Assembly (NCBI GenBank): GCA_021770925.1
Contig: JAETPY010000001.1
Location: 17,145 to 81,144, forward strand
Origin: Erysipelotrichaceae bacterium
GTDB taxonomy: Bacteria; Bacillota_I; Bacilli_A; Erysipelotrichales; Coprobacillaceae
Length of the DNA: 64,000 bases
Direction of reading: 5' to 3'
In this document: one piece after another, positions 35,463 to 43,914 of the stretch
Layout: every line of letters starts with the position of its first letter
Position numbering within the stretch: the first letter of the stretch is position 1
The notes under the pieces: generated by a model
Told to the model about the DNA's origin: nothing
Databases searched by the model: none
What the model saw: only the letters and a program-made list of their open reading frames with translations
Made by a program: the position numbers and the translations under genes

Positions 35463-35780
35463 ATGAAAACTAGAATTATGTTAATATGCGCTGCAGGGAT
35501 GTCAACCAGCTTATTAGTAACAAAAATGGAAAAGGCTGCTAAAGAGGCTGGAGATGAAGTGGAAATCTTTGCATTGCCTTTAACTGAAGGGGGAAAACTT
35601 ATTAATACAGTTGATTGTGTATTACTTGGACCTCAAGTTAGATATGCTAAAACAGAAGTTGAAAAACTTATTAAAGAAACTGGAAAAGATATTCCTCTTG
35701 ATATAATTGAAATGAAAGATTATGGCATGATGAATGGTAAAGCTGTTTATGAATATGCTAAAAAATTAATGAATCAATAA
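35463..35780 (+). CDS. PTS lactose/cellobiose-family IIB component (second copy)
   Basis: A 105-residue paralogue of the previous gene: the loop ICAAGMSTSLLVTKMEKAAK and LLGPQVRY match it almost exactly, and the later part (DYGMMNGKAVYEYAKKLM) is close. Phosphocysteine Cys9 is kept. The start is the ATG at 35463, with GGAGAG upstream; an upstream in-frame ATG has no site. The copies differ mainly in the middle helix, which suggests different IIC or IIA partners. Confidence 0.9.
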   Translation: MKTRIMLICAAGMSTSLLVTKMEKAAKEAGDEVEIFALPLTEGGKLINTVDCVLLGPQVRYAKTEVEKLIKETGKDIPLDIIEMKDYGMMNGKAVYEYAKKLMNQ

Positions 35781-35795
35781 TTCATTAAAATATAT

Positions 35796-35820
35796 GAGAC
35801 TGGTTAGCAGTCTCTTTTTA
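35796..35820 (+). terminator. Terminator after the IIB genes
   Basis: GAGACTG, loop GTTAG, CAGTCTC, then TTTTTA. A classic small terminator. Confidence 0.9.
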
Positions 35821-35859
35821 TTATTTTTGAATTTTGCTCTTTTTTGTTGTATACAATTA

Positions 35860-35868
35860 TGCTATAAT
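35860..35868 (+). promoter_or_regulatory. Extended -10 promoter of the ACT/PFL pair
   Basis: TGCTATAAT at 35860-35868 is an extended -10, 27 bases before the ATG. Ribosome site TAGGAGG. Confidence 0.6.
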
Positions 35869-35894
35869 AACCTAAATAATTAGGAGGTTATTGT

Positions 35895-36167
35895 ATGCAA
35901 AAGGGGATTATTACAGTAGTAGGTAAAGATCAAGTTGGAATTATTGCTAAAGTATGTACTTATTTAGCAACTAAACAGGTAAATATTTTAGATATTTCGC
36001 AAACTATTATTCAAGGTTATTTTAATATGATGATGATTGTGGAATTAAGTTCGATAACTGATGAATTTGGTACTATCTGTGAGGAATTAGATAAATTAGG
36101 TATTGAAATAGGTGTTAATATTAAATTGCAGCATGAAAATATTTTTAATAAAATGCACCGTATTTAA
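35895..36167 (+). CDS. ACT-domain protein, UPF0237 family
   Basis: A 90-residue protein that is one ACT domain: [20 protein letters not shown] is the ligand-binding N-terminal motif, followed by [10 protein letters not shown]. Such free-standing ACT proteins nearly always precede a UPF0210/PFL gene, as here (14 bases apart). It may bind an amino acid or small effector and control the partner. The ligand is unknown. Confidence 0.92.
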   Translation: MQKGIITVVGKDQVGIIAKVCTYLATKQVNILDISQTIIQGYFNMMMIVELSSITDEFGTICEELDKLGIEIGVNIKLQHENIFNKMHRI

Positions 36168-36181
36168 GGAGAATTTGTAAA

Positions 36182-37546
36182 ATGATTAATTTATTTGAAG
36201 TAGCAGAAACAAATAAAATGATTGAACAGGAGAACCTTGATGTAAGAACTATTACTTTAGGAATTAGTTTATTAGACTGTATGGATCATGATGTTAATGT
36301 TTTATGCGAAAATATTTATAAAAAAATTACTACTATAGCTAAAGATTTGGTTTCAACGGGAAAACAAATTGAAATGAAGTATGGGATACCAATCGTTAAT
36401 AAACGGATTTCAGTTACACCAATTGGTTTTATAGGTTCTAACGCATGTAAAACTACAGATGATTTTGTTAAAATTGCAAAAGTTTTAGATAAATGTGCAC
36501 ATGAAACAGGTGTAAATTTTATAGGTGGTTATAGTGCTATCGTATCTAAAGGAATGACTAAAGCTGAGGAGTTATTGATTAGATCAATTCCTGAAGCAAT
36601 GAAAGTAACTAGCAACGTATGTAGTTCTGTCAATGTTGGTTCAACTAAAACTGGTATCAATATGGATGCTGTTAAATTGATGGGAGAAATTATTAAAGAA
36701 ACTGCAGTTTTAACAAAAGAAAATGATTCGATTGGATGTGCCAAGCTGGTTGTTTTATGCAATGCACCTGATGATAATCCATTTATGGCTGGAGCTTTTC
36801 ATGGTGTAAGCGAAGCTGATGCAATTATTAATGTTGGAGTTAGTGGTCCTGGAGTAGTTAAAACGGCAATTGAAAATGCTAAGGGTAAAGATTTTGGAAA
36901 GTTATGTGAAATCATTAAAAAAACAGCTTTTAAAATTACCCGTGTTGGTCAATTGGTAGCATTGGAAGCATCAGAAAGATTAGGTATTCCATTTGGTATA
37001 ATTGATTTATCATTGGCACCTACTCCTGCAATTGGTGATAGCATTGCTGATTGTCTTGAAGGAATGGGGTTAGATAGTGTAGGTGCACCAGGAACAACTG
37101 CAGCTCTTGCAATTTTAAATGATCAAGTAAAAAAAGGTGGAGTTATGGCTTCTTCATATGTTGGAGGATTAAGTGGTGCTTTTATTCCCGTTAGTGAAGA
37201 TCAAGGTATGATCAATGCTGTAAACAATGGAGCTTTGACACTTGAAAAATTAGAAGCTATGACATGTGTGTGTTCAGTTGGTCTTGATATGATTGCTATT
37301 CCAGGTAGTGTTGAAGCAACTACTATTTCTGGGATAATAGCTGATGAAATGGCGATTGGAATGATCAATCAAAAAACAACAGCTGTTAGAATTATTCCTG
37401 TTATTGGAAAAGATGTTGGAGAAGTCGTAGAATTTGGAGGATTATTAGGATATGCTCCAATTATGCCAGTAAACAATTTTGGATGTGCTGAATTTATTAA
37501 TCGCGGTGGAAGAATTCCTGCACCAATTCACAGTTTTAAAAATTAA
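36182..37546 (+). CDS. UPF0210/PFL-family protein
   Basis: A 454-residue protein of the DUF711 family, a glycyl-radical-like barrel of unknown activity. Typical blocks: [58 protein letters not shown] and [16 protein letters not shown]. No glycyl-radical RVxG loop is evident, so pyruvate-formate-lyase activity should not be assumed. It is coupled to the ACT gene upstream and followed by a strong terminator. Confidence 0.92.
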   Translation: MINLFEVAETNKMIEQENLDVRTITLGISLLDCMDHDVNVLCENIYKKITTIAKDLVSTGKQIEMKYGIPIVNKRISVTPIGFIGSNACKTTDDFVKIAKVLDKCAHETGVNFIGGYSAIVSKGMTKAEELLIRSIPEAMKVTSNVCSSVNVGSTKTGINMDAVKLMGEIIKETAVLTKENDSIGCAKLVVLCNAPDDNPFMAGAFHGVSEADAIINVGVSGPGVVKTAIENAKGKDFGKLCEIIKKTAFKITRVGQLVALEASERLGIPFGIIDLSLAPTPAIGDSIADCLEGMGLDSVGAPGTTAALAILNDQVKKGGVMASSYVGGLSGAFIPVSEDQGMINAVNNGALTLEKLEAMTCVCSVGLDMIAIPGSVEATTISGIIADEMAIGMINQKTTAVRIIPVIGKDVGEVVEFGGLLGYAPIMPVNNFGCAEFINRGGRIPAPIHSFKN

Positions 37547-37572
37547 AAGACGAATTTTCGTCTTTTTAATTG
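37541..37572 (+). terminator. Terminator after the PFL gene
   Basis: AATTAAAAGACG pairs with CGTCTTTTTAATT around AATTTT and includes the stop codon of the gene. Confidence 0.85.
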
Positions 37573-37814
37573 TTTAGATAATTAATTATATGAAAATTAA
37601 GTTATTTTATAAAATTCAAAGTGAATTAAAATATTTGTTAACGACTAATAATTTCAAAAATAGAATATGACAAGAATTTATAAAAGAGTTGATTTTAGAA
37701 AGAAGCTGATTAAAGATGCATCTATTCTAAATAAAATCTAACGAAAGGAAAATGTATATCAAATGATGAAATAAAATAGATATCACATTTGTAATATACT
37801 AGGAAAATTATAGT

Positions 37815-39044
37815 ATGAATGATTTAATAGTTTTTTTTCCATTATGCCAGAATGATGATATAGAAGAGTGCTTCAAATTATACGATGAAATTATTAGAAA
37901 TGATAATTTGGAAAATGCTAGTTATTTTGTATCGTTATTAATTAAATTAGCAGAAAAATATAATTTATATGATAATTTGTTTAATAGTTTGTTAACGCAC
38001 TTATTAATCAATAATGAAAATTCATTTACTTTGGCATTAGAAAGAAAAAAAGAAATTTCTGAAAATTTAAAAAAAGTAGTTATTAATGATTTTAAAATCA
38101 TTTTTAAAATGTTTAATACCGATTTTAGCTCTTTAACATCTTTACAGCAAGATTTAATTACTAATTTTATTCCATCAAAACCTATAATTAATCAAGAGTT
38201 ATTTGATATTTTTGGTTCCTTACAAAACAGGTTATCTAATTGTAAAAATGTTGATGAATTTTATAATACTCTAGAAAAATTCTTTTTAAATTATGGGGTA
38301 GGAAAATTTGGATTAAATAAAGCATTTCGTTATGAAAACAATCAAATATGTCCTATAATACATATAGGTAATGGACGATTAAATCAATTAATAGGATATG
38401 AAAGTCAAAAACAAAAACTTACCCAAAATACAGAAGCATTTTTATCTGGAAAAAAAGCTAATAATGTTCTTTTATATGGAGATAGCGGTACTGGAAAATC
38501 AAGCAGTATCAAAGCTTTATTAAATGAATATTATAAAGAAGGATTAAGAATGGTCGAAATTTACAAACATCAATTCAAATACTTACCAAGTATCACTCAA
38601 GAATTACAATCTCGTAATTATAAATTTATTTTATTTATGGATGATTTATCATTTGAAGAGTTTGAGATCGAATACAAATACTTAAAAGCTGTTATTGAAG
38701 GCGGTTTAGAAAAAAAACCAGACAATATTTTAATTTACGCAACTAGCAATCGTCGTCATTTAGTTAAACAGACATGGAGTGATCGTCAAGGTCAAGATGA
38801 AGTTAATATAAATGACGCTAAACAAGAGAAAACATCATTAAGCTCTAGATTTGGGGTAAAAATATTATATACACATCCAAATCGTCAAAATTACTTAGAT
38901 ATTGTAGATGGGCTGGCTAAACAATATGATCTACATATGTCTCAAGAAGAATTACATCAAAAGGCTCTAGCCTGGGAAATACGTTATGGTGGATTTTCAG
39001 GAAGAACGGCTAAACAATTTATTAATGCTATGTTAGGAAGATAA
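37815..39044 (+). CDS. DUF815-family AAA ATPase
   Basis: A 409-residue protein. The N-terminal 180 residues are helical with no known motif; the C-terminal ATPase has IGYESQKQKL, Walker A LLYGDSGTGKSSS, Walker B FILFMDDLSFEEFE and a sensor-like YATSNRRHLV. The GRLNQLIGYE to SSRFGVKILY stretch is the DUF815 signature (COG2607). Function unknown; it resembles AAA loaders. The ribosome site before the ATG is weak (AGGAAAATTATAGT). It lies 11 bases before the next gene. Confidence 0.9.
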   Translation: MNDLIVFFPLCQNDDIEECFKLYDEIIRNDNLENASYFVSLLIKLAEKYNLYDNLFNSLLTHLLINNENSFTLALERKKEISENLKKVVINDFKIIFKMFNTDFSSLTSLQQDLITNFIPSKPIINQELFDIFGSLQNRLSNCKNVDEFYNTLEKFFLNYGVGKFGLNKAFRYENNQICPIIHIGNGRLNQLIGYESQKQKLTQNTEAFLSGKKANNVLLYGDSGTGKSSSIKALLNEYYKEGLRMVEIYKHQFKYLPSITQELQSRNYKFILFMDDLSFEEFEIEYKYLKAVIEGGLEKKPDNILIYATSNRRHLVKQTWSDRQGQDEVNINDAKQEKTSLSSRFGVKILYTHPNRQNYLDIVDGLAKQYDLHMSQEELHQKALAWEIRYGGFSGRTAKQFINAMLGR

Positions 39045-39055
39045 ATAGGTGTTAT

Positions 39056-40783
39056 ATGCAAAAATTATTATTGAGAGATTATAATAAAATTAAATCATAT
39101 CTAGATGATGCTAATTATGAAGGTTATAATTCAAATTTTGTAACAATGATGATGTGGGATCATGAATATGAGATTTTCTATGAAATTAAAGATAATTTTA
39201 TGATTATGTTACATACTTATATGAATGAAAAGTTTTTTGCTATGCCATTTTGTAAACCTGAATATTATCAAGAAGCTCTTGACTATATGATAGAATATGC
39301 TAATCAACACAATTTTCTATTTAAAATTGATTTAGCAGTAGAAAAATCAAAACAATTAATTCAGGAATTGTATGGTGATAAATTTTTATATCTTCACAAT
39401 GAAGATTTTGATGACTACATTTATAATAAATCTTCTTTAGAAACATTATCAGGTAAAAAAATGCAAAAAAGACGAAATCATTTTAATGCTTTTCTTAAAG
39501 AAAATCCTAATTATGTCTATAAAGAAATTGAAGATAATGATATCGACAATGTACTTCAATGTTTAAAAAAATGGGACTTTTCAAGACGGATTGAAGAAAG
39601 TGTAATTTCTGAATATATTGGAATTGTTTATTTATTAGTACATCGCCATGAATTAAATATTAAAACTGGATGTATTTATATTAATGATAAATTAGAAGCA
39701 TTTATTATTGGATCACCATTAAAACATAATACTGTTCAAATTCATGTTGAAAAAGCAAATAAAGATATTAGAGGACTTTATGTTGCAATTGGAAAATTTT
39801 TTTTAGAGAAAAACTTTGAAGGGTATGAGTTTGTAAATCGTGAGGAGGATATGGGTTTAGAAACATTACGTAAAGCTAAACAAATGCTTCATCCAGTAAA
39901 AATGTTAAAAAAATACACTATTGTTTTAAATAATCAATCAATTAGCCAAGCTGGTGATAAAGATTTACATAATGTTATCGATTTATGGCGCAATAGTTTT
40001 GAAGATGAGGATGAAATGTCTACGAATTTTTATTTTATAAATAGATATCAAAAAGAAAATACTTATCTTTTAAAAAATAATAATCAGATAGTTTCTATGT
40101 TGCAAATTGTTCCATATACTATTCTTTTAAACAATAAAGAAGAGCGGGTATATTTCATCTTAGGGGTAGCAACTAATAAAGATTATCAGAGACAAGGATT
40201 AATGAAAAAACTTATGCATTATGTTTTAACGTTACCAAAATATCAAAACGCTAAAATAATGTTACAGGCGTATCATCCAGAGTTATATTATCAATTTGGA
40301 TTTAATGAAGATTATTTTCATAAAGTTACAAAAGTAGATAAACAATCATATTTAACAAAGTCTAAACTTAAAATAATTGAAAATTATGATTACAACAAAT
40401 TAGTAAATTTATATGATTGTTTTTGTAATAAATTTACAGGATATCGTAAAAGAAATATTGATTATTACAAAAAATATTTAATTCCACGCTGTGTGGCTTT
40501 TAGGGAAGAAATTGAAGTTTTTTATCGTGATGCAAAAACAGTTGGATATGCTGTATACAGCGAAGATGGTACAACTATTAAAATATCCGAAATTATTTAT
40601 TTAGATCAAAATGATCTAGATGACATACTTAGTTATTTTGTTAGTTATGATAAAGAAATAATTGTCGAAAGTGATCTAAAAGCCAAAATAGATGGTGAAT
40701 GTACTTTTGTTTGTACAATGCTAACCAATTTCTTAAAAAATAATTGTCAAGATAATAATTTTTATATAAATGAATGCTTATAA
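39056..40783 (+). CDS. DUF2156 domain-GNAT fusion protein
   Basis: A 575-residue two-domain protein. Residues about 1-290 match DUF2156 (aminoacyl-transferase-like fold of the MprF C-terminal family): the GYNSNFVTMMMWDHEYEIFY opening, KKMQKRRNHFNAFLKENP and NREEDMGLETLRKAK are typical. Residues about 300-575 are a GNAT/Eis-like acetyltransferase with FILGVATNKDYQRQGLMKKL. Single DUF2156 proteins of about 290 aa are common, so the fusion is notable. Coupled with the AAA gene before it; the substrate is not known. Confidence 0.85.
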   Translation: MQKLLLRDYNKIKSYLDDANYEGYNSNFVTMMMWDHEYEIFYEIKDNFMIMLHTYMNEKFFAMPFCKPEYYQEALDYMIEYANQHNFLFKIDLAVEKSKQLIQELYGDKFLYLHNEDFDDYIYNKSSLETLSGKKMQKRRNHFNAFLKENPNYVYKEIEDNDIDNVLQCLKKWDFSRRIEESVISEYIGIVYLLVHRHELNIKTGCIYINDKLEAFIIGSPLKHNTVQIHVEKANKDIRGLYVAIGKFFLEKNFEGYEFVNREEDMGLETLRKAKQMLHPVKMLKKYTIVLNNQSISQAGDKDLHNVIDLWRNSFEDEDEMSTNFYFINRYQKENTYLLKNNNQIVSMLQIVPYTILLNNKEERVYFILGVATNKDYQRQGLMKKLMHYVLTLPKYQNAKIMLQAYHPELYYQFGFNEDYFHKVTKVDKQSYLTKSKLKIIENYDYNKLVNLYDCFCNKFTGYRKRNIDYYKKYLIPRCVAFREEIEVFYRDAKTVGYAVYSEDGTTIKISEIIYLDQNDLDDILSYFVSYDKEIIVESDLKAKIDGECTFVCTMLTNFLKNNCQDNNFYINECL

Positions 40784-40786
40784 ATA

Positions 40787-40815
40787 TTGACTATACCTTT
40801 AATACATTATAAAAT
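40787..40815 (+). promoter_or_regulatory. Sigma-A promoter of purF
   Basis: TTGACT (40787-40792), 17 bp, TAAAAT (40810-40815). It starts inside the end of the upstream gene. No PurR box or purine riboswitch is visible in the short leader. Confidence 0.65.
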
Positions 40816-40844
40816 GTAATGGAATTGAAGGAGGTCAGCAATTA

Positions 40845-42266
40845 ATGTTTTTACAAGATCAAGAATTGCATGAAGAGTGTGGGGTGTTTGCAGTGTGCGG
40901 CTATGAACATGCTGCAGCAATGTGTTATTATGGTTTACATAGTTTACAACATCGTGGACAGGAAGCAGCTGGAATTATTGTAAAGGATAAAGAGGCTTTA
41001 TCTATTCAAAAAGGTGAAGGTTTAGTCTCTGAAGTCTTTAATCAAGAAAAAATCAATAAAATGAAAGGTGATTATGCAATTGGACATGTTCGTTATTCTA
41101 CTGCTGGAGGTGGCGGAATTGCTAATGTTCAGCCATTATTATTTAGAACTTTAAATGGTTCTTTAGGAATTGCTCATAATGGTAATATTGTTAATGCTAA
41201 TATTTTAAAAGCTGAATTAGAAAAAAAGGGTAGTATCTTTTCTAGTACATCAGATACTGAAATTTTAGGCCATTTGATCATGCGTGAAGAAGGGCGAATG
41301 ATTGACCGCATTTGTAATTCATTAAATCGATTAGATGGGGCTTTTGCATTTTTAATTTTAATTGAAAATGCTCTTTATGTTGCACGTGATAAATATGGTC
41401 TAAGACCTGTTTCAATTGGTCAACTGCCTAATGGTGCCTATATTTTTTCATCAGAAACATGCGCTTTTGAAGTAGTTGGTGCTAAATTTGTTCGTGATTT
41501 AGAACCTGGAGAAATTGTTAGAGTAAAAAACGGAAAATTAAAATCTAAATTATATACAGATGATGTTACAGATAAAATATGTGCTATGGAGTATATATAT
41601 TTTTCACGTCCTGATAGCAATTTAGATGGTATTAACGTACATACTACAAGAAAATTAGCTGGAAAACAATTATATAAAGAGGCTCCAGTAGATGCTGATT
41701 TAGTAATTGGGGTTCCTGATTCTTCGATATCTGCAGCTATTGGTTATTCTGAGGCATCTGGTATTCCTTATGAAATGGGGCTAATAAAAAACAAGTATGT
41801 TGGAAGAACATTTATTCAGCCTACTCAAGAAATGAGAGAACAAGGGGTAAGAATGAAGCTTTCTGCAGTTTCATCAATTGTATGTGATAAAAGAGTTATT
41901 ATGATTGATGATTCAATTGTTCGAGGTACTACTTCAAAGCGAATTGTTCGTTTATTAAAAGAAGCTGGTGCTAAAGAAGTTCATGTAAGAATTGCATCTC
42001 CAGCAATCAAATGGCCATGTTTTTATGGTGTAGATATGTCAACAATGGATGAATTGATTTCTAATAGGCTTTCAGTTGAAGAATTATGTAAATATATTGA
42101 AGCTGATTCGTTAGCTTTCATTAGTGAAGAAGGAATTGATAAATCAATTCACTACAATAAAGAAAAACATAAATGTAGTTTGTGTTTGGCTTGCTTTAAT
42201 GGAGATTACGTTACTAAATTATATGATTCATTTGAAAATGATAAGATAAAAAAAGGAAAAGAGTAA
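40845..42266 (+). CDS. purF: Amidophosphoribosyltransferase
   Basis: The first committed purine enzyme, joining glutamine ammonia to PRPP; 473 residues. Cys12, exposed after removal of an 11-residue propeptide, is the glutaminase nucleophile (ECGVFAV). Phosphoribosyl site VIMIDDSIVRGTT. Four cysteines in CAMEYIYF, WPCFYG and CSLC fit the [4Fe-4S] cluster of the Bacillus-type enzyme. AAGGAGG ribosome site. No other pur gene is nearby, unlike the usual large operon. It is the last + gene before the strand flip. Confidence 0.95.
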   Translation: MFLQDQELHEECGVFAVCGYEHAAAMCYYGLHSLQHRGQEAAGIIVKDKEALSIQKGEGLVSEVFNQEKINKMKGDYAIGHVRYSTAGGGGIANVQPLLFRTLNGSLGIAHNGNIVNANILKAELEKKGSIFSSTSDTEILGHLIMREEGRMIDRICNSLNRLDGAFAFLILIENALYVARDKYGLRPVSIGQLPNGAYIFSSETCAFEVVGAKFVRDLEPGEIVRVKNGKLKSKLYTDDVTDKICAMEYIYFSRPDSNLDGINVHTTRKLAGKQLYKEAPVDADLVIGVPDSSISAAIGYSEASGIPYEMGLIKNKYVGRTFIQPTQEMREQGVRMKLSAVSSIVCDKRVIMIDDSIVRGTTSKRIVRLLKEAGAKEVHVRIASPAIKWPCFYGVDMSTMDELISNRLSVEELCKYIEADSLAFISEEGIDKSIHYNKEKHKCSLCLACFNGDYVTKLYDSFENDKIKKGKE

Positions 42267-42286
42267 AGCACCATCTGGTGCTTTTT
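42265..42286 (+). terminator. Terminator of purF
   Basis: AAAGCACCA, loop TC, TGGTGCTTT, then TTT; it starts inside the stop codon. It is 13 bases before the dif-like site. Confidence 0.9.
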
Positions 42287-42298
42287 ATATTATATTTA

Positions 42299-42326
42299 AC
42301 TTCGCATAATACATATTATGTAATTA
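42299..42326 (+). other. dif: Candidate chromosome dimer resolution site (dif)
   Basis: A 28-bp stretch: left arm ACTTCGCATAA (42299-42309), centre TACATA (42310-42315), right arm TTATGTAATTA (42316-42326). The B. subtilis dif, as I recall it, has arms ACTTCCTAGAA and TTATGTAAACT with centre TATATA; counted by hand, 21 of 28 bases agree. CATAA and TTATG form the expected inner inverted repeat around a 6-bp centre. It sits exactly where the window's gene orientation reverses, in a non-coding gap between two terminators, with xerD 1.6 kb to the right. Confidence 0.65.
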
Positions 42327-42383
42327 TTTATGTTTATAAATAGTATAATAATGCTTAAAATAAATAATTCAAAAAACCTTGAA

Positions 42384-42408
42384 TAAAAAAAGAAGTTTAA
42401 AACTTCTT
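42384..42408 (-). terminator. Terminator of the small membrane-protein gene
   Basis: On the - strand AAGAAGTTT and AAACTTCTT pair and are followed by a T run; the stem overlaps the gene's stop codon. With the purF terminator it isolates the dif-like gap from transcription on both sides. Confidence 0.8.
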
Positions 42409-42680
42409 TATAAAAACAAATTATTAATAAATGCAGCTAAATTAATAATAATAAAGATAAAACCAACTAAAAATAAATATAAATACAGTTTGATTTGTTT
42501 TTCTCTTCTATAATTATTAAATAAAGCCAGCATTGCGCAGATAATTAATATCATAGCAATGATATAAAAAGTGACAATACTAATAAATGATTTAGTTAAA
42601 AGTCCTGCAGCAAAAATGAATGTTCCTACTGCATAAGCTAAAATTGAAGTGATTATTAAACGCTTACTATTTTCTTCCAT
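42408..42680 (-). CDS. Small unknown membrane protein
   Basis: A 90-residue protein with about three membrane helices (IITSILAYAVGTFIFAAGLL, FYIIAMILIICAMLALF and FLVGFIFIIINLAAFI) around a short Lys/Arg loop (NNYRREKQIK). No family recognised. I start at the ATG at 42680, which has GGAGA upstream; an earlier ATG contains that site and overlaps deoB's stop. Next to dif, directly downstream of deoB and co-transcribed with it. Confidence 0.65.
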   Translation of the reverse strand: MEENSKRLIITSILAYAVGTFIFAAGLLTKSFISIVTFYIIAMILIICAMLALFNNYRREKQIKLYLYLFLVGFIFIIINLAAFINNLFL

Positions 42681-42691
42681 AAAATTCTCCA

Positions 42692-43873
42692 TTAAATTAA
42701 TTTATCTAAAATTGAACTACCAATTGATGGTAAAGAAACTTCAAAATTATCAGCAATAGTTGCACCAATAACAGCAAAAGAATCCATTTCGTCTAATTGA
42801 CATGGTCTAAGCATTTCTTTTGAATAAATTATTAATGGTACTTGTTCACGAGTATGATCAGTACCTCTATATGTAGGATCATTACCATGATCAGCAGTTA
42901 TCATCAATAAATCATCATGTCTTAAATATTTCATCAATTCTTCTAGCTGAGTATCAAATTCTTTAATTGCCTTACCATATCCTTTTGGATCGCGACGATG
43001 ACCATAAACAGCATCAAAATCAACTAAATTAATAAAACACAGTCCTGTAAAGTTAGTTTTGGCTAATTCGATTGTTTTTTCCATTCCATCATGATTATTA
43101 ACAGTTTTTACCTTTCTGGTAATTCCTTGATTATCAAAAATATCAGGTATTTTGCCAACACCAATTACATCATAATTATGATTTTTCAATGTATCTAAAA
43201 CAGTTTGATCAGACGGCGCTAATGCCAAATCATGCCGATTTGCTGTTCTCTTAAATTTCCCTGCTTTTTTTCCTATGTATGGTCGTGCGATTATCCGCCC
43301 TACTTTCCAACGCTCATCCATTGCTAACTCACGAGCAATTTTACAAGCATCATATAATTCTTGTAAAGAAATAATTTCTTCGTTAGCAGCTATTTGAAAT
43401 ACCGAATCAGCTGAAGTATAAACGATCCAGTCTCCTGTTTTAATTTGATGTTCACCATATTCATCAAGTATTTCTGTACCACTAGCTGCCTTATTACCAA
43501 CGCATTTACGACCTGTTTTTTCTTCAAACAATTTAATAAATTCATCAGGGAAACCGGTTTCTGTAAAGGTAACAAATGGTTTTTCAGTTTTTAACCCCAT
43601 TATTTCCCAATGACCTGTCATAGTATCTTTACCATTGGAAACTTCATTTAATGCTAAAGTATAGCCAAGCTGTAATCTTAAGGGATGTATTCCTCTAAAG
43701 TTACCGAGATTACCTAACCCTAATCCTTCTAAATTTGGTAGATCAAGTCCATTACAATAATCGCAGATATGTTTTAATGTGTTAGCACCTTTATCATTGA
43801 AAGAAATGGCATCTTTTGCATTACCAATTCCTAAAGAATCACATACAATTAAAAAAATCCGTTTATATTTCAT
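42692..43873 (-). CDS. deoB: Phosphopentomutase
   Basis: A 393-residue alkaline phosphatase-superfamily enzyme that interconverts ribose-1- and ribose-5-phosphate in nucleoside salvage. It has LIVCDSLGIGNAKDA, NGKDTMTGHWE (the phosphorylated Thr region), ITADHGNDPTYRGTDHTREQ and VDFDAVYGHRRD, so the metal site is complete. It could process nucleosides imported by the nup transporter at the left of the window. GGAGG upstream. The xerD-deoB order matches B. subtilis ripX-drm; a purine phosphorylase gene, normally next, is absent. Confidence 0.96.
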   Translation of the reverse strand: MKYKRIFLIVCDSLGIGNAKDAISFNDKGANTLKHICDYCNGLDLPNLEGLGLGNLGNFRGIHPLRLQLGYTLALNEVSNGKDTMTGHWEIMGLKTEKPFVTFTETGFPDEFIKLFEEKTGRKCVGNKAASGTEILDEYGEHQIKTGDWIVYTSADSVFQIAANEEIISLQELYDACKIARELAMDERWKVGRIIARPYIGKKAGKFKRTANRHDLALAPSDQTVLDTLKNHNYDVIGVGKIPDIFDNQGITRKVKTVNNHDGMEKTIELAKTNFTGLCFINLVDFDAVYGHRRDPKGYGKAIKEFDTQLEELMKYLRHDDLLMITADHGNDPTYRGTDHTREQVPLIIYSKEMLRPCQLDEMDSFAVIGATIADNFEVSLPSIGSSILDKLI

Positions 43874-43914
43874 TTTTCCTCCATTTCCTGCATAATCTAT
43901 GCAATTATTTTTAT

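Noticed and set aside
42408-42680. Toxin of a type I toxin-antitoxin system beside dif
   Set aside because: 90 residues with three membrane helices, downstream of and coupled to deoB; no antisense RNA promoter seen.
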